DNA of 64,000 nt from Acinetobacter sp. NIPH 298 (GTDB lineage: Bacteria > Pseudomonadota > Gammaproteobacteria > Pseudomonadales > Moraxellaceae). How positions within the stretch are numbered: the first letter of the stretch is position 1; each line of letters starts with the position of its first letter. Below are positions 28,134-37,563 of this stretch, piece after piece. The notes under the pieces were generated by a model. That model was not told where the DNA came from and did not search any database. It saw only the letters and a list, made by a program, of their open reading frames with translations. The stretch lies in the NCBI RefSeq assembly GCF_000369505.1, contig NZ_KB850055.1, positions 2,165,513 to 2,229,512 on the forward strand. Direction: 5' to 3'. The position numbers and the translations under genes are program-made.

Positions 28134-28480
28134 AGGTTGCTTTCCTTATTTTTTTATTGCATTTGTTCGCTTTTCAGATTTTTGATCTACTGAAACAGTA
28201 TAGCCAACAAAATCTTGCCTAATATTGACAAACTGCATTGTCAAAATCTATGGCTTAAATATCAATATCTCTATCAAATCAGGTCAGCAAGAAAAGTATT
28301 GTCTCACAGTTATTATTGTTAAACCCATACAAGCTCTCTCTACGACTTAAAAATTATAATTTTAGCTTTCCACGTATGTTAGAAACACCACGACACCCTA
28401 TTGAAAATGAAACGGCGTAGGGGCGAATTGCATTCGCCCTCTATAAATAAAAATTCGCCTGATTTTGATGAAAATTGATT
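28134..28480. other. Intergenic region with one palindromic element
   Basis: About 345 AT-rich bases between two minus-strand genes. The only notable structure is the G+C-rich palindrome at 28421-28439. The promoter of the dehydrogenase gene is presumably near 28150-28250. Confidence 0.5.
28421..28439. repeat. REP-like extragenic palindrome
   Basis: gggcgaa / ttcgccc with a 5-base loop (ttgca), preceded by gtag and followed by t-rich sequence. This motif form is seen as a dispersed extragenic palindrome in many bacteria. It lies 40 bases downstream of the GMC gene stop and could serve as its 3' end. Confidence 0.5.
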
Positions 28481-30085
28481 TTATTTCCAAGCCTGACGAA
28501 TCATATCAACTGCCTTTTCAGCAATCATAATCGTCGGTGCATTGGTATTACCATTGACCACGGTTGGCATAATTGAAGCATCAACCACACGAAGACCATC
28601 AACGCTATAGACTTTAAGCTCAGGATCAACCACTGCCATCTCATCTACACCCATCTTACAGCTACCGACAGGATGATAAACCGTATCTACACGCTGACAT
28701 AAAATCTCACGAATTTCATCATCTGATTTCACATTCGCAGTAAACATATCTTCTTTGATCTTTTCATTTAAAGCAGGTGCTTGCATAAGCTTTTGGGTGA
28801 CTTTAAAGCCATCCACCATATCTTGAAGATCTTGCTCATCCTCAAGAAACTTAAAATCAATTAATAAAGGATCATCCACGTACTTACCACTGAGTTTGAC
28901 TGAACCACGCGCACGTGGATTCAACAAACAAACATGACACGAGATACCATGTCCAGCATGCATTGTTCTCGCATGGTTATCCACAATAGCGATCACGAAA
29001 TGTAACTGCAAATTCGGCTTGTCTAGTTCAGGTCGCGTTTTTAAGAAGCCACCACATTCAGCATAATTGGTGGTAATCAAACCGCGACGTTCTTTACGAT
29101 AGCGTCCAATTTGTTTAACTAAATCTAAGCTTCCACCTAAAGATAAGCCAAATGTACCCTCCATCAGTTTGGTTTTATAAGCAAAAATAAAGTCTGGATG
29201 ATCGTGTAAGTTCTCACCTACCCCTGCCAAATCTTTTATGACTGGAATACCATGCTTTTCTAACTCTTGGCGTGGACCTATGCCTGACAGCATCAATACT
29301 TGCGGCGATTGAAATGCGCCAGCTGACAACAACACCTCTTTGTTGGCTTTAACGATCGTGGTTTGGCTTTTTTGTTTATACTCGACCCCAATCGCACGGC
29401 CATTTTCGATAATGATACGGGAGACGGTCGCATGGGTAATCACTTGTAAGTTAGGACGTTTACCTAAATAAGGCAATAAATAGCCTCGTGCAGCACTCCA
29501 ACGTTCACCATTTTTTTGAGTGACTTGATACACGCCTAAACCTTCTTGTTCAGCGCCATTAAAATCATCATTGAGTGGATAGCCAACCTGTTTTGCCGCT
29601 TCAATAAATGTTTGCTGATATGGATTATCTGAATTCAACTCACTGACATTCAGTGGACCATGCTGCCCATGATATTCATTTTTAATGCTTTCGTTATGTT
29701 CTGATTTTTTAAAATATGGCAACACTTCATCATATGACCAGCCGGTATTTCCCAGTGCAGCCCAATGATCATAATCATCACGATGCCCACGGATATACAC
29801 CATCGCATTGATCGCTGAACTCCCCCCCAAGCATTTACCGCGGGGTTGATAGCCTTTTCGTTGATTCAAACCCTTTTGTGGAATCGTTTCGATTGCCCAG
29901 TTATTCAGTTTAGTTGGAATACTAATCACAGCCGCCGCAGGTGTATTCACCAACCAGCTATTTCCATCGCCGCCAGCTTCTAATAAACATACAGAAATGT
30001 TTGGATTTTCAGATAACCGCCCAGCCAATACACATCCTGCTGAGCCACCACCAATAATTACAAAATCAAAAGCTGTTTGTATCAT
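28481..30085 (-). CDS. GMC-family oxidoreductase (choline/alcohol dehydrogenase-like)
   Basis: A 534-residue flavoprotein of the family that includes BetA and the alkanol dehydrogenase AlkJ. Motifs: FAD fold FVIIGGGSAGCVLAGRLSE at the N-terminus, GKCLGGSSAINAMVYIRGH near 82, GAFQSPQVLMLSGIGPR near 255, the catalytic His in DTVYHPVGSCKMG, and the closing NGNTNAPTIMIAEKAVDMI. It is shorter than BetA and only moderately similar to the betA product here, so it probably acts on a different alcohol. Monocistronic as far as can be seen. Confidence 0.85.
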   Translation of the reverse strand: MIQTAFDFVIIGGGSAGCVLAGRLSENPNISVCLLEAGGDGNSWLVNTPAAAVISIPTKLNNWAIETIPQKGLNQRKGYQPRGKCLGGSSAINAMVYIRGHRDDYDHWAALGNTGWSYDEVLPYFKKSEHNESIKNEYHGQHGPLNVSELNSDNPYQQTFIEAAKQVGYPLNDDFNGAEQEGLGVYQVTQKNGERWSAARGYLLPYLGKRPNLQVITHATVSRIIIENGRAIGVEYKQKSQTTIVKANKEVLLSAGAFQSPQVLMLSGIGPRQELEKHGIPVIKDLAGVGENLHDHPDFIFAYKTKLMEGTFGLSLGGSLDLVKQIGRYRKERRGLITTNYAECGGFLKTRPELDKPNLQLHFVIAIVDNHARTMHAGHGISCHVCLLNPRARGSVKLSGKYVDDPLLIDFKFLEDEQDLQDMVDGFKVTQKLMQAPALNEKIKEDMFTANVKSDDEIREILCQRVDTVYHPVGSCKMGVDEMAVVDPELKVYSVDGLRVVDASIMPTVVNGNTNAPTIMIAEKAVDMIRQAWK

Positions 30086-30372
30086 TTCTATCCCTATTTT
30101 TTCTTTTTAAAAAGTGCGTGCATTATGCAGAACATGGTATTTAAATACTGTTGTCGTTGTCTAACTGACTTAAATCATAAAGTGCAAAATAGCGTGTTAA
30201 CAATCAAATCACAATAGCCAAATCCTGCAAGACAGTTGCAATAAATAATCACTCTGATCAAAGCATTAAGCTATCAATACTTTTTCTGATTTTTCATAAT
30301 TTAAATTTTCGATTTAATGACAAGATATCTGAATCATTTATTCATCGTTTCTCAGCCATACTTACAATATTT

Positions 30373-30840
30373 TTAAGCTGTCGAATGTCTATATTCGCTA
30401 TAGATCATGATCAATCCTCCCATAAAAATAAGTCCCAGACCAAATAATCTAAGACCATCTATTTTTTTAATCTGCATTCCGAGAAAACCGCTACTATCAA
30501 TTATTGTGGCAAAGATCATTTGACCTAAGAAAATCCAAAGTAATGTATTGGTTGCCCCAATATGTGGAGCAGCTAAGAACATGCACAGGATATAAAGTGA
30601 TCCTAATAAGCCAGATAGCCACATCCACCATGAGGTTTGTTGGTACAACGGCGGCTTAATACTGCCATCGACAAATAGTGCAATAACCAATGATGCAATC
30701 GCCCCACCAACATATAAGAAAAATGTTGATTGTATTTGAGTGGCGCCACTTGCTTGACGGAAGGCATTAATCATTGCCAATTGTAGCGGTACGATGAGCC
30801 CACCCAAAAGACTAATAAAGACATAGTTTATGTTATGCAT
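30373..30840 (-). CDS. DMT-family (DUF606/YdcZ-like) membrane protein
   Basis: A 155-residue protein with five hydrophobic helices covering almost its whole length (for example YVFISLLGGLIVPLQLAMI and LIFMGGLIMIYSEYR at the end). The pattern and length match the half-size DUF606 group of the drug/metabolite transporter superfamily, which probably work as dimers. The substrate is unknown. No obvious operon partner. Confidence 0.75.
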   Translation of the reverse strand: MHNINYVFISLLGGLIVPLQLAMINAFRQASGATQIQSTFFLYVGGAIASLVIALFVDGSIKPPLYQQTSWWMWLSGLLGSLYILCMFLAAPHIGATNTLLWIFLGQMIFATIIDSSGFLGMQIKKIDGLRLFGLGLIFMGGLIMIYSEYRHSTA

Positions 30841-31161
30841 GCACTCACTCTCTTTAGAATTTTTAAAACTGATTTATAGAGTAGGAATGAAATACAATGA
30901 GCTATCAACTTTCGATTCATATCTCATATTCTGACCGAGCGAATATCAGATCATTTTTTCGGTCTGTTATATAACAACAGATAAGAAAGATAAAATACTA
31001 GCTTGAAATTGTGACAAATAAATCCATATTTAAACGTTGGTCATTTAAATGAATCAATGAAAACAGGAGAGACTTGATCAAGAAGCGAGTGAGAATTACC
31101 TAAAAATTTAGACACAAAAAAACCGCTCATTTAGCGGATTTTTATTTCATCTTTAAGATGA
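30841..31161. other. Intergenic region between a DMT gene and the tRNA cluster
   Basis: About 320 AT-rich bases. It should carry the promoter of the membrane-protein gene. Near the right end is the terminator of the tRNA transcript (31117-31144). Nothing else is seen. Confidence 0.5.
31117..31144 (-). terminator. Terminator of the tRNA cluster
   Basis: Read on the minus strand, the stem ccgct / agcgg (31134-31138 with 31124-31128) with flanking A/T extension is followed by a run of seven Ts, 20 bases after the last tRNA. Confidence 0.8.
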
Positions 31162-31238
31162 TGGTCGGAACAGTAGGATTCGAACCTACGACCCCCTGGT
31201 CCCAAACCAGGTGCGCTACCAGACTGCGCCATGCTCCG
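31162..31238 (-). tRNA. tRNA-Pro (UGG)
   Basis: Complete cloverleaf of 77 bases, with 3' CCA encoded at 31162-31164. The anticodon loop TTTGGGA gives UGG, and the T-arm GGTTCGAATCC is intact. The acceptor stem contains one G-U type pair, which the second Pro copy does not have. Confidence 0.96.
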
Positions 31239-31256
31239 ATACTCTCTATAAAAGAG

Positions 31257-31333
31257 TGGGGTGAATGACGGGATTCGAACCCGCGACAACCGGAATCACA
31301 ATCCGGGGCTCTACCAACTGAGCTACATCCACC
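31257..31333 (-). tRNA. tRNA-His (GUG)
   Basis: Complete cloverleaf with the anticodon GTG in GGATTGTGATTCC. The histidine-specific extra 5' G (at 31333) faces discriminator C (31260), and CCA is encoded at 31257-31259. Confidence 0.96.
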
Positions 31334-31370
31334 ATAACATACTTTTGATTCTATGTACCAAGCTACCAAA

Positions 31371-31447
31371 TGGCGCGCCTGACAGGATTCGAACCTGTGA
31401 CCATCCGCTTAGAAGGCGGATGCTCTATCCAACTGAGCTACAGGCGC
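31371..31447 (-). tRNA. tRNA-Arg (UCU)
   Basis: Complete cloverleaf with the anticodon TCT in GCCTTCTAAGC. Acceptor GCGCCTG pairs with CAGGCGC, and CCA is encoded at 31371-31373. It reads AGA/AGG codons. Confidence 0.96.
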
Positions 31448-31517
31448 ATAACCGATGATAAAACTATCATGCGATACTTGGCCGATCCTAAAACAATGTT
31501 TTTCAACATGTTTTAAT

Positions 31518-31594
31518 TGGTCGGAGCAGTAGGATTCGAACCTACGACCCCCTGGTCCCAAACCAGGTGCACTACCAGGCTGTGCTATGCTCCG
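31518..31594 (-). tRNA. tRNA-Pro (UGG), second copy
   Basis: Same anticodon and nearly the same sequence as the copy at 31162, differing at a few positions in the D-arm and acceptor stem (fully paired CGGAGCA / TGCTCCG). CCA is encoded. It is the first gene of the four-tRNA transcript. Confidence 0.96.
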
Positions 31595-31726
31595 ATCTAT
31601 CTCAGCTTTTATTGTATCGCACATCGTGCGGTACGGTGTGCATTCTAGGCTTGACGTTGCATCACGTCAACACCTAGTTTTAAAAAAAATGATTTTTCCT
31701 TATCAAATGTATATTTAACAAACATT

Positions 31727-32791
31727 TTAACGCTTTAACGACGCGCTAAAGTTCAACATTCGATCTAAAGGTAATTTGGCACGTTCAGCCAATGCTGGAT
31801 CGACGTGTATTTCTTGATCGCTATGTTGTAACACATGCAAAATACCATCTAATTCATTCATTGCCATCCAAGGACAGTGCGCACATGAACGACATGTTGC
31901 ACCCTCACCTGCTGTCGGCGCTTCAAATAACTCTTTATCAGGCGCAGCTTGTTGCATTTTATAAAAAATGCCTCGATCTGTTGCCACGATCATTTGTTTC
32001 TGCGGCAATGTCTGTGCTGCTTTGATCAATTGCGAGGTACTTCCCACCGCATCTGCAATATCCACAACCGCTTCAGGCGACTCTGGATGGACTAAAACAG
32101 CAGCATCGGGATAAAGTGCTTTCATCTGAATAATGCCCCGTGCACGAAACTCCTCATGCACGATACACGCACCATCCCACAACAACATTTCTGCGCCTGT
32201 TTTCTTCTGAATATAACGGCCCAAATGTTGGTCAGGTGCCCAAATAATTTTTTCACCTAAACTGTCTAAATGCTCAATAATCTCGACCGCACAACTTGAA
32301 GTTACCACCCAATCCGCACGTGCTTTTACTGCTGCTGAAGTATTGGCATACACCACCACAGTATGATCAGGATGTTGATCGCAAAATGCAGAGAACTCTT
32401 CGACTGGACAACCAATATCAAGTGAACAGGTTGCCTCTAAAGTTGGCATCAGCACCGTTTTTTCAGGCGATAAAATTTTTGAGGTTTCGCCCATAAACTT
32501 AACCCCAGCAACCACAAGTGTCGTCGCTGGATGGTCACGACCAAAACGTGCCATTTCTAATGAGTCAGAAACACAACCACCAGTAAGTTCAGCAAGCTCT
32601 TGTACATCAGGATCACAGTAATAGTGTGCGACCAATACCGCATTTCTTTTTTTAAGCTCGGCTGCGATTTGAGCAAACTTCTGTTGTTTCACTTCTGGGC
32701 TTAGGCTATTGTCCTTTGGCTCGCCCAAACGATCTAAATGCGTCTGCACAATATTTTTGGCGTCGTTCGCAATTAAATTCGCATCATTCAT
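31727..32791 (-). CDS. nadA: Quinolinate synthase A
   Basis: A 354-residue iron-sulfur enzyme that condenses iminoaspartate with dihydroxyacetone phosphate to quinolinate in NAD synthesis. Seen: [14 protein letters not shown] near 55 (first cluster Cys), [18 protein letters not shown], the DIGCPVEEF segment, and the C-terminal cysteine motif [13 protein letters not shown] that completes the [4Fe-4S] site. Single gene, no nadB nearby. Confidence 0.97.
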   Translation of the reverse strand: MNDANLIANDAKNIVQTHLDRLGEPKDNSLSPEVKQQKFAQIAAELKKRNAVLVAHYYCDPDVQELAELTGGCVSDSLEMARFGRDHPATTLVVAGVKFMGETSKILSPEKTVLMPTLEATCSLDIGCPVEEFSAFCDQHPDHTVVVYANTSAAVKARADWVVTSSCAVEIIEHLDSLGEKIIWAPDQHLGRYIQKKTGAEMLLWDGACIVHEEFRARGIIQMKALYPDAAVLVHPESPEAVVDIADAVGSTSQLIKAAQTLPQKQMIVATDRGIFYKMQQAAPDKELFEAPTAGEGATCRSCAHCPWMAMNELDGILHVLQHSDQEIHVDPALAERAKLPLDRMLNFSASLKR

Positions 32792-32890
32792 AAAGCGTCT
32801 TCTCTATCCTGCGCGCTTGCATCACTGCAAACTGATAACGTGGGTATCTGTTGAGATTTGGGATTAAACACATCCACAAACAAGCGATAT

Positions 32891-32914
32891 AAAAAAAGCC
32901 TCACTGTGGAGGCT
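32891..32914 (-). terminator. Terminator after argJ
   Basis: On the minus strand, a 6-bp stem (agcctc / gaggct) with a 6-base loop is followed by seven Ts, 17 bases beyond the argJ stop. Confidence 0.85.
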
Positions 32915-32930
32915 GCATTATAACGCAAAT

Positions 32931-34163
32931 TTACGAACGATAATCGGCATTAATTTTCACATAGTCGTAAGAAAAGTCACAGGTGTAAACGGTGTCCTGT
33001 GCAGTACCTCGTCCAAGATCAATACGAATAGTGATTTCTTTCTCTACCATCACTGCCGCGCCCGCTTCTTCGGTATAGTCTGGATTTGCGCCACCATCTA
33101 AGCAGATTTGTACATCACCCAACCAAACTTGAACCTTACTGCTGTCTAAATTAGGCACACCGGCTTTACCAATTGCCATCACGATACGTCCCCAGTTTGG
33201 ATCTGATGCAAATAAAGCCGTTTTGATCAATGGTGACTCAGCGACACTATAGGCAACATCACAACACTCTTGAGTATTTGCCCCACCTTCAACTTGAACG
33301 GTAATGAATTTGGTTGCACCTTCACCATCACGTACAATCAGCTGTGCGAGACGATTCATCATCCGAGCAAGTACATCGAGTACCTGTTGATAACGTGGAT
33401 CATCTTGGCTTTCAATCTCAGCACCACCAGCTAAACCTGTTGCAACAAAAATACAGGAGTCATTGGTTGAGGTATCCCCATCAATGGTAATGCGGTTAAA
33501 TGAATGCTCAACCGTTGTTTTTAGAAGCTGCTCAACCAATGCTTTTGCAATCGGAGCATCTGTGGCAACGAAACTCAACATCGTCGCCATGTTCGGGCGA
33601 ATCATACCCGCACCTTTACTAATACCGGTCATGGTATAAGTGATGCCATCGAGTTTAAATTGTTCAGATGCACCTTTCGGTGTGGTATCCGTGGTCATAA
33701 TCCCTGATGCAGCATCTACCCAATGATTAGTATTTAGATCGTTCAACGCAGGTTGAATACCTTGAACCAAACGTTCAATTGGCAACTGCTCACCAATCAC
33801 ACCTGTTGAAAATGGCAAAATCTGATTGCTTTGCACACCTGTCAATTCAGCAAGTTTGGCACAAGTTGCTTCGGCATTTTGATAGCCTACAGTGCCTGTT
33901 GCGGCATTGGCATTGCCTGTATTAATAATCAGGTAACGTGGCTGCTTTTGTGAAGTGCTTTCAGCCAAATGTTTTTTACTGAGTAAAACTGGCGCAGCTG
34001 CAAATGCGCTTTGGGTAAAGACCCCTGCTACATTTGAACCTTCAGCAAATTCAAAAATGACCAGATCTCGTCGGTTTGGATAACGTACATACGCCTCAGT
34101 TGAGCCAATTTTTACACCCTGCACCACATGCATAAGTGGCATCGTTACGTCACCAACAGCCAT
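32931..34163 (-). CDS. argJ: Bifunctional ornithine acetyltransferase / N-acetylglutamate synthase
   Basis: Transfers acetyl groups from N-acetylornithine to glutamate in the cyclic arginine pathway. I chose the ATG at 34161-34163 ([17 protein letters not shown]), behind a ggaag ribosome binding site, over the in-frame ATG at 34181. This gives about 410 residues. The self-cleavage site is clear in [16 protein letters not shown], where the Thr becomes the N-terminal nucleophile of the beta chain. [14 protein letters not shown] and [15 protein letters not shown] are further family motifs. Confidence 0.95.
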   Translation of the reverse strand: MAVGDVTMPLMHVVQGVKIGSTEAYVRYPNRRDLVIFEFAEGSNVAGVFTQSAFAAAPVLLSKKHLAESTSQKQPRYLIINTGNANAATGTVGYQNAEATCAKLAELTGVQSNQILPFSTGVIGEQLPIERLVQGIQPALNDLNTNHWVDAASGIMTTDTTPKGASEQFKLDGITYTMTGISKGAGMIRPNMATMLSFVATDAPIAKALVEQLLKTTVEHSFNRITIDGDTSTNDSCIFVATGLAGGAEIESQDDPRYQQVLDVLARMMNRLAQLIVRDGEGATKFITVQVEGGANTQECCDVAYSVAESPLIKTALFASDPNWGRIVMAIGKAGVPNLDSSKVQVWLGDVQICLDGGANPDYTEEAGAAVMVEKEITIRIDLGRGTAQDTVYTCDFSYDYVKINADYRS

Positions 34164-34510
34164 TTTTAAACTTCCATTCATTGAGCTTTAAAGATTTTAG
34201 CTTGATATTCAATTAAGAGATCTATCTCATCGGAGTCTTGCCGAACATTCATCCAATTTTAGGATAAGCCTTCGGCTCGACCTACTTTTCTTTCGGGAAA
34301 AGTAGGCAAAACCATTTGTCCCCCGCAAAACCTGTTCATTTTTTGCATCTATTTAATTTAAATTATAAATACAATAACTTACACATTTTTAAACCACGCA
34401 GGTTGCGGTTGACATTTCCGCGTATCAAAAATCTACTAAGGTTTATATATCAAACCTTACCTTAAAAGCTTATGCTAAATAATCAAAAAAATCGAGTTTT
34501 TATCAATAAA
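34164..34510. other. Intergenic region with a 10-bp hairpin
   Basis: About 345 AT-rich bases between argJ and the alkyltransferase gene, with no coding frame. It holds the argJ promoter and the hairpin at 34281-34306, listed separately. Confidence 0.5.
34281..34306. repeat. Intergenic hairpin
   Basis: A 10-bp perfect inverted repeat (cctacttttc / gaaaagtagg) with a 6-base loop (tttcgg). No T run follows on the plus strand beyond short A-rich sequence. The arm sequence reappears in looser form near 60001 and 60057. It may be a dispersed element or a processed remnant. Confidence 0.4.
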
Positions 34511-34999
34511 CTAAGCAGATTTACTTTGCTCTAAACTGAGTAAAATCTGCTTCTTATCCAACCCACCTGCAAATCCTACCAATGCCCCACCAGAACCAAT
34601 CACCCGGTGACACGGCGCAATAATTGAAATTGGATTCTTGCCATTGGCAGCACCGACCGCACGTACTGCTTTCACATTGCCAATCTGTAGCGCAATATCC
34701 TTATAACTACGCGTTTCACCATAAGGAATGGTCAGCAAAGCATTCCAAACGTGTTGTTGAAAGTCTGTACCCTGAAAATCCAAAGGCAAATCAAATTGCT
34801 GACGTTGTCCTGCAAAATATTGTTGTAATTGTTGTTTCGCTTTGAGCAGCATCGGATGTTGAGTGTTCTCTAACAACGTTGCCAAGCGTACGCGCTTATG
34901 ATCTTCATTGTCCCACATCACCGCAACTAAGGCGTGATCATGCGCAACCAGTTTTAATGTACCCACTGGAGAATCCATATACATATAAACCAGTTGCAT
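34511..34999 (-). CDS. ogt: Methylated-DNA--protein-cysteine methyltransferase
   Basis: A 162-residue suicide repair enzyme that removes alkyl groups from O6-alkylguanine. The active-site motif is intact (ISIIAPCHRVIGSGG, acceptor Cys near 131), preceded by the helix-turn-helix region IPYGETRSYKDIA and the arginine-finger segment KAVRAVGAANGKNP. The N-terminal domain is short, as in Ogt, and there is no Ada-type regulatory domain. The start may instead be Met6 or Met8. Confidence 0.9.
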   Translation of the reverse strand: MQLVYMYMDSPVGTLKLVAHDHALVAVMWDNEDHKRVRLATLLENTQHPMLLKAKQQLQQYFAGQRQQFDLPLDFQGTDFQQHVWNALLTIPYGETRSYKDIALQIGNVKAVRAVGAANGKNPISIIAPCHRVIGSGGALVGFAGGLDKKQILLSLEQSKSA

Positions 35000-35065
35000 G
35001 AAAAAAGCTCCTTTACACTACTTCAATCGTAGCTCACCCTCTTTAATAAAGAGGGGGAGTTTGTC

Positions 35066-35383
35066 TTAATTTGATGAAAGTTTCATCAAAACTAAACCAG
35101 ATACAATCAGTACCGCTGCGATCATTCGCATAGCCGTCATAGGTTCATTTAATACCATAATACCGATAACAAATGATCCGATTGCACCGATCCCTGTCCA
35201 AACGGTATAAGCAGTGCCCAACGGCAAAGTTTTCATTGCTGTCGCAAGTAAACCGAAACTCAAAATCATAAAAACGAGGGTAATCACTGTCGGAGTTAAA
35301 CGAGTAAAACCCTCTGACAGTTTCATTGAATACGCCCAAATAATTTCGAAAATACCTGCCAAAATTAAAATTGCCCACGCCAT
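35066..35383 (-). CDS. sugE: Guanidinium exporter (Gdx/SugE, SMR family)
   Basis: A 105-residue small multidrug resistance-type protein with four helices. It starts at the ATG at 35381-35383 (MAWAILILAGIFEIIWA), behind a gagag ribosome binding site; the upstream frame start at 35404 lies in the leader. The proton/substrate Glu is in GIFEIIWAYSMK, and GFTRLTPTVIT and GIMVLNEPM are typical of the SugE/Gdx subgroup. A guanidine-II riboswitch in its leader identifies the substrate as guanidinium rather than broad quaternary ammonium drugs. Confidence 0.93.
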   Translation of the reverse strand: MAWAILILAGIFEIIWAYSMKLSEGFTRLTPTVITLVFMILSFGLLATAMKTLPLGTAYTVWTGIGAIGSFVIGIMVLNEPMTAMRMIAAVLIVSGLVLMKLSSN

Positions 35384-35406
35384 TTTTTCTCTCGTGTATA
35401 GCAAGG

Positions 35407-35452
35407 GTTGGGTCGTCCCAACGTGATTCTTTATTGAGAGGTCGTCCTACTC
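35407..35452 (-). promoter_or_regulatory. Guanidine-II riboswitch (mini-ykkC)
   Basis: Read on the minus strand there are two hairpins, each with an ACGA loop closed by G-C pairs. The first is GAGTAGG-ACGA-CCTCTC (35452-35436) and the second GTTGGG-ACGA-CCCAAC (35422-35407). They are joined by a 13-base linker. The second ends about 12 bases before the ribosome binding site of the exporter gene. This is the defining layout of the guanidine-II class, which turns expression on when guanidine binds. Confidence 0.93.
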
Positions 35453-35542
35453 AACCCAATAGTATAATTTATAATCTTGCCATCATGTGAATTATTATGT
35501 ATCTAAACGATGCTTATTCAATGGCTTACTTATACCAAATAC

Positions 35543-36085
35543 TCAATACCAAACCACACTATCGACTCGCATCAACTCACATGCCCCACTCCCCGTATCT
35601 TCACGTGACAAGGAACTCCGCCAACGCCATCCATCAGGTGCCTGAATTTCAATTAATGCACCTTTCAAATTAACCAAATCATCTTTTTTAATTTTCTTAA
35701 GCTGTTCGGCGACCTGTGCAGTTGCAGGCACGATATGCATATTGGCACTTTGTACTGCGATTTCGCGTAACGAGATGGGAGGCTGTGCATCAACACGCCA
35801 ATAATACCAACGATTTCGTTGTGAAATATCAACATGTTTATAGATATCGGGTTTCGCCATATCGCCCCAACCGACCGCTAAATCAATTGGAGAAAACTCA
35901 GCCTCTCGCCCCGAATGATAATCTTTGCGTGAAAGCACACGAAAGGTACCTTCATAAGACTGTAATTCTACGATTTGCACACCCTGTGCAGTAACCTGAG
36001 TGAGATTGGGTACAGGTTTAAGCCAATTGGTCCAAACCAGCCAAATCAATGCAAAGCCCATAAGGCCATACATCCATCTCGGCAT
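35543..36085 (-). CDS. Hypothetical membrane-anchored protein (180 residues)
   Basis: An N-terminal helix (about residues 5-23, WMYGLMGFALIWLVWTNWL) is followed by a soluble domain, probably periplasmic. This domain has aromatic-rich segments (SQRNRWYYWRVDAQPPISL) and ends near a single Cys in GSGACELMRVDSVVWY. No family recognised. It starts 1 base after the stop of the gene at 36087, so the two form an operon. Confidence 0.7.
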   Translation of the reverse strand: MPRWMYGLMGFALIWLVWTNWLKPVPNLTQVTAQGVQIVELQSYEGTFRVLSRKDYHSGREAEFSPIDLAVGWGDMAKPDIYKHVDISQRNRWYYWRVDAQPPISLREIAVQSANMHIVPATAQVAEQLKKIKKDDLVNLKGALIEIQAPDGWRWRSSLSREDTGSGACELMRVDSVVWY

Positions 36086-36086
36086 A

Positions 36087-36590
36087 TTATTTATCCTTTT
36101 TGCTTCGCAATGCTTTAACCCATTGTCTAAACTTTTCTAAAATCACATATAAAAATTTTTGAGCTGCTTTTAAATAAAATCCGACTCTTTCTTGTTTGTT
36201 GCTCAATTCATCAGATTGTTGTGGTTTGAAGTTTGCAAGTTCCAATGGCTCGTAATGAGACATTGTTTGCTGTAATTCTGCACCTAAGTTCAATGCTTGT
36301 AATACAGCCGTGACCTCATCAATTGAGTCATCGTGATAAAGGGTTAAATGACGTACATCTAAATCAATATTATGTTCTACCAATATCGCAGCAAAAGGAA
36401 TCAGTGCTTTTCTGACACGTTGAGCCTCCACAACACTACTCATCTGTGGAATATAATAGTAACTCACGTACATACTGCCATCGGGTGCAATCAACTCTAA
36501 TTGCGACGCTAACGTATCTTGGGTACGCCCGACCTTTTCAGATTGCTTTGTTCTTTCTGTTATTCGATTGTCTTGTTGTTCTAAAGCCAT
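36087..36590 (-). CDS. Hypothetical soluble protein (167 residues)
   Basis: No signal peptide; the C-terminal third has a mildly hydrophobic amphipathic stretch (YLKAAQKFLYVILEKFRQWV) followed by basic residues. The middle part (SMYVSYYYIPQMSSVVEAQ) looks like a mixed alpha/beta domain. I do not recognise the family. It is the upstream partner of the membrane-anchored gene at 35543, with a gap of one base. Confidence 0.65.
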   Translation of the reverse strand: MALEQQDNRITERTKQSEKVGRTQDTLASQLELIAPDGSMYVSYYYIPQMSSVVEAQRVRKALIPFAAILVEHNIDLDVRHLTLYHDDSIDEVTAVLQALNLGAELQQTMSHYEPLELANFKPQQSDELSNKQERVGFYLKAAQKFLYVILEKFRQWVKALRSKKDK

Positions 36591-36672
36591 TGATGCACCA
36601 TAAATGACTCAAAAAAGATACTGCTAGTATAAACCAACAGTATCTCAAAAATGTTAAAAATTAAGCAAAATA

Positions 36673-37563
36673 TCAGAACTTTAGCGTAACACCAGCACCG
36701 TACAATCCACCTTTTTCACGCTGCGATGCGGTTTGCCATTCCGTCTGCTTTACACCTTTATGATAAGCGTAGGCAACATCTATAAACGGCATCACTTTTT
36801 TACTGATTTCATAACGCATTTGTACGCCCGTTTGCAGCTTAGATAGACCTGTTTTACGTGCATATTTAGATTCATCATTCAATACCACATCTACATTGAG
36901 ATAAGGCTGAGCAATCAATTTTTGAGTAAACAAGAAATCACGACTTGTTTCTAAACTCAGCTGCCAACGCTGATCCTGCCCTGCATAAAGATAAGCTTCT
37001 GTTTCAAAGAAATAGGGTGCTAAACCATGTACGCCAAATACAGCACTCCATTGATTCTTATCTTGCTGCTGTTCAGACTGATATTGATAACGGACACCTG
37101 CCTGTACATCCCAAAAATCTGCAATATTACGACTGTACAATACCTTTGCTTCAGTGTCAGCTTGCTCGGATTCAGCCTTTTCTAAATGGGCTTTGATAAA
37201 AACTTTATTCTCATCAGTGCCCACCCAAGTTTTTAATTCAGTACTGGCACGTCCTCGTCCGTCATCATCCACAGTCCAAGCACTCTCCAAACTGGTCGCC
37301 TGATAAACTTGCCCGCCATGTTCTAGCCGATGATCATGCTGCCCATGTGGAGTAATCTGAACTTGCTGTGTTGGGGTGATTGGATGGTGTGAATGATCCA
37401 TTGATGCAGATGCATTTGATTGCATACTTGATTGTGACTGCATCATTTGATGATCATGGCCTCCATGTGCCGAGGTCAATAGACTGATCGAGGACATGAG
37501 ACCACCAATAAAAACCAATTGAGTATATCGTTTGATCTCAGAAGATCGCTTAATGATGTGCAT
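36673..37563 (-). CDS. copB: Copper resistance protein B
   Basis: A 296-residue outer-membrane protein of the CopB/PcoB family. The N-terminal signal region is followed by a His/Met/Ser-rich stretch (GGHDHQMMQSQSSMQSN; MDHSHHP), likely copper binding. The C-terminal 200 residues form predicted beta strands ending in Phe (GAGVTLKF). VEDDGRGRASTEL-like sequence here reads TVDDDGRGRASTELKTW. It overlaps the 3' end of copA by 14 bases, so the pair is cotranscribed. Confidence 0.92.
   Translation of the reverse strand: MHIIKRSSEIKRYTQLVFIGGLMSSISLLTSAHGGHDHQMMQSQSSMQSNASASMDHSHHPITPTQQVQITPHGQHDHRLEHGGQVYQATSLESAWTVDDDGRGRASTELKTWVGTDENKVFIKAHLEKAESEQADTEAKVLYSRNIADFWDVQAGVRYQYQSEQQQDKNQWSAVFGVHGLAPYFFETEAYLYAGQDQRWQLSLETSRDFLFTQKLIAQPYLNVDVVLNDESKYARKTGLSKLQTGVQMRYEISKKVMPFIDVAYAYHKGVKQTEWQTASQREKGGLYGAGVTLKF

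Noticed and set aside
31142..31624. Open frames across the tRNA cluster
   Set aside because: They run through four perfect tRNA cloverleaves and reflect their repeated, stop-poor sequence.
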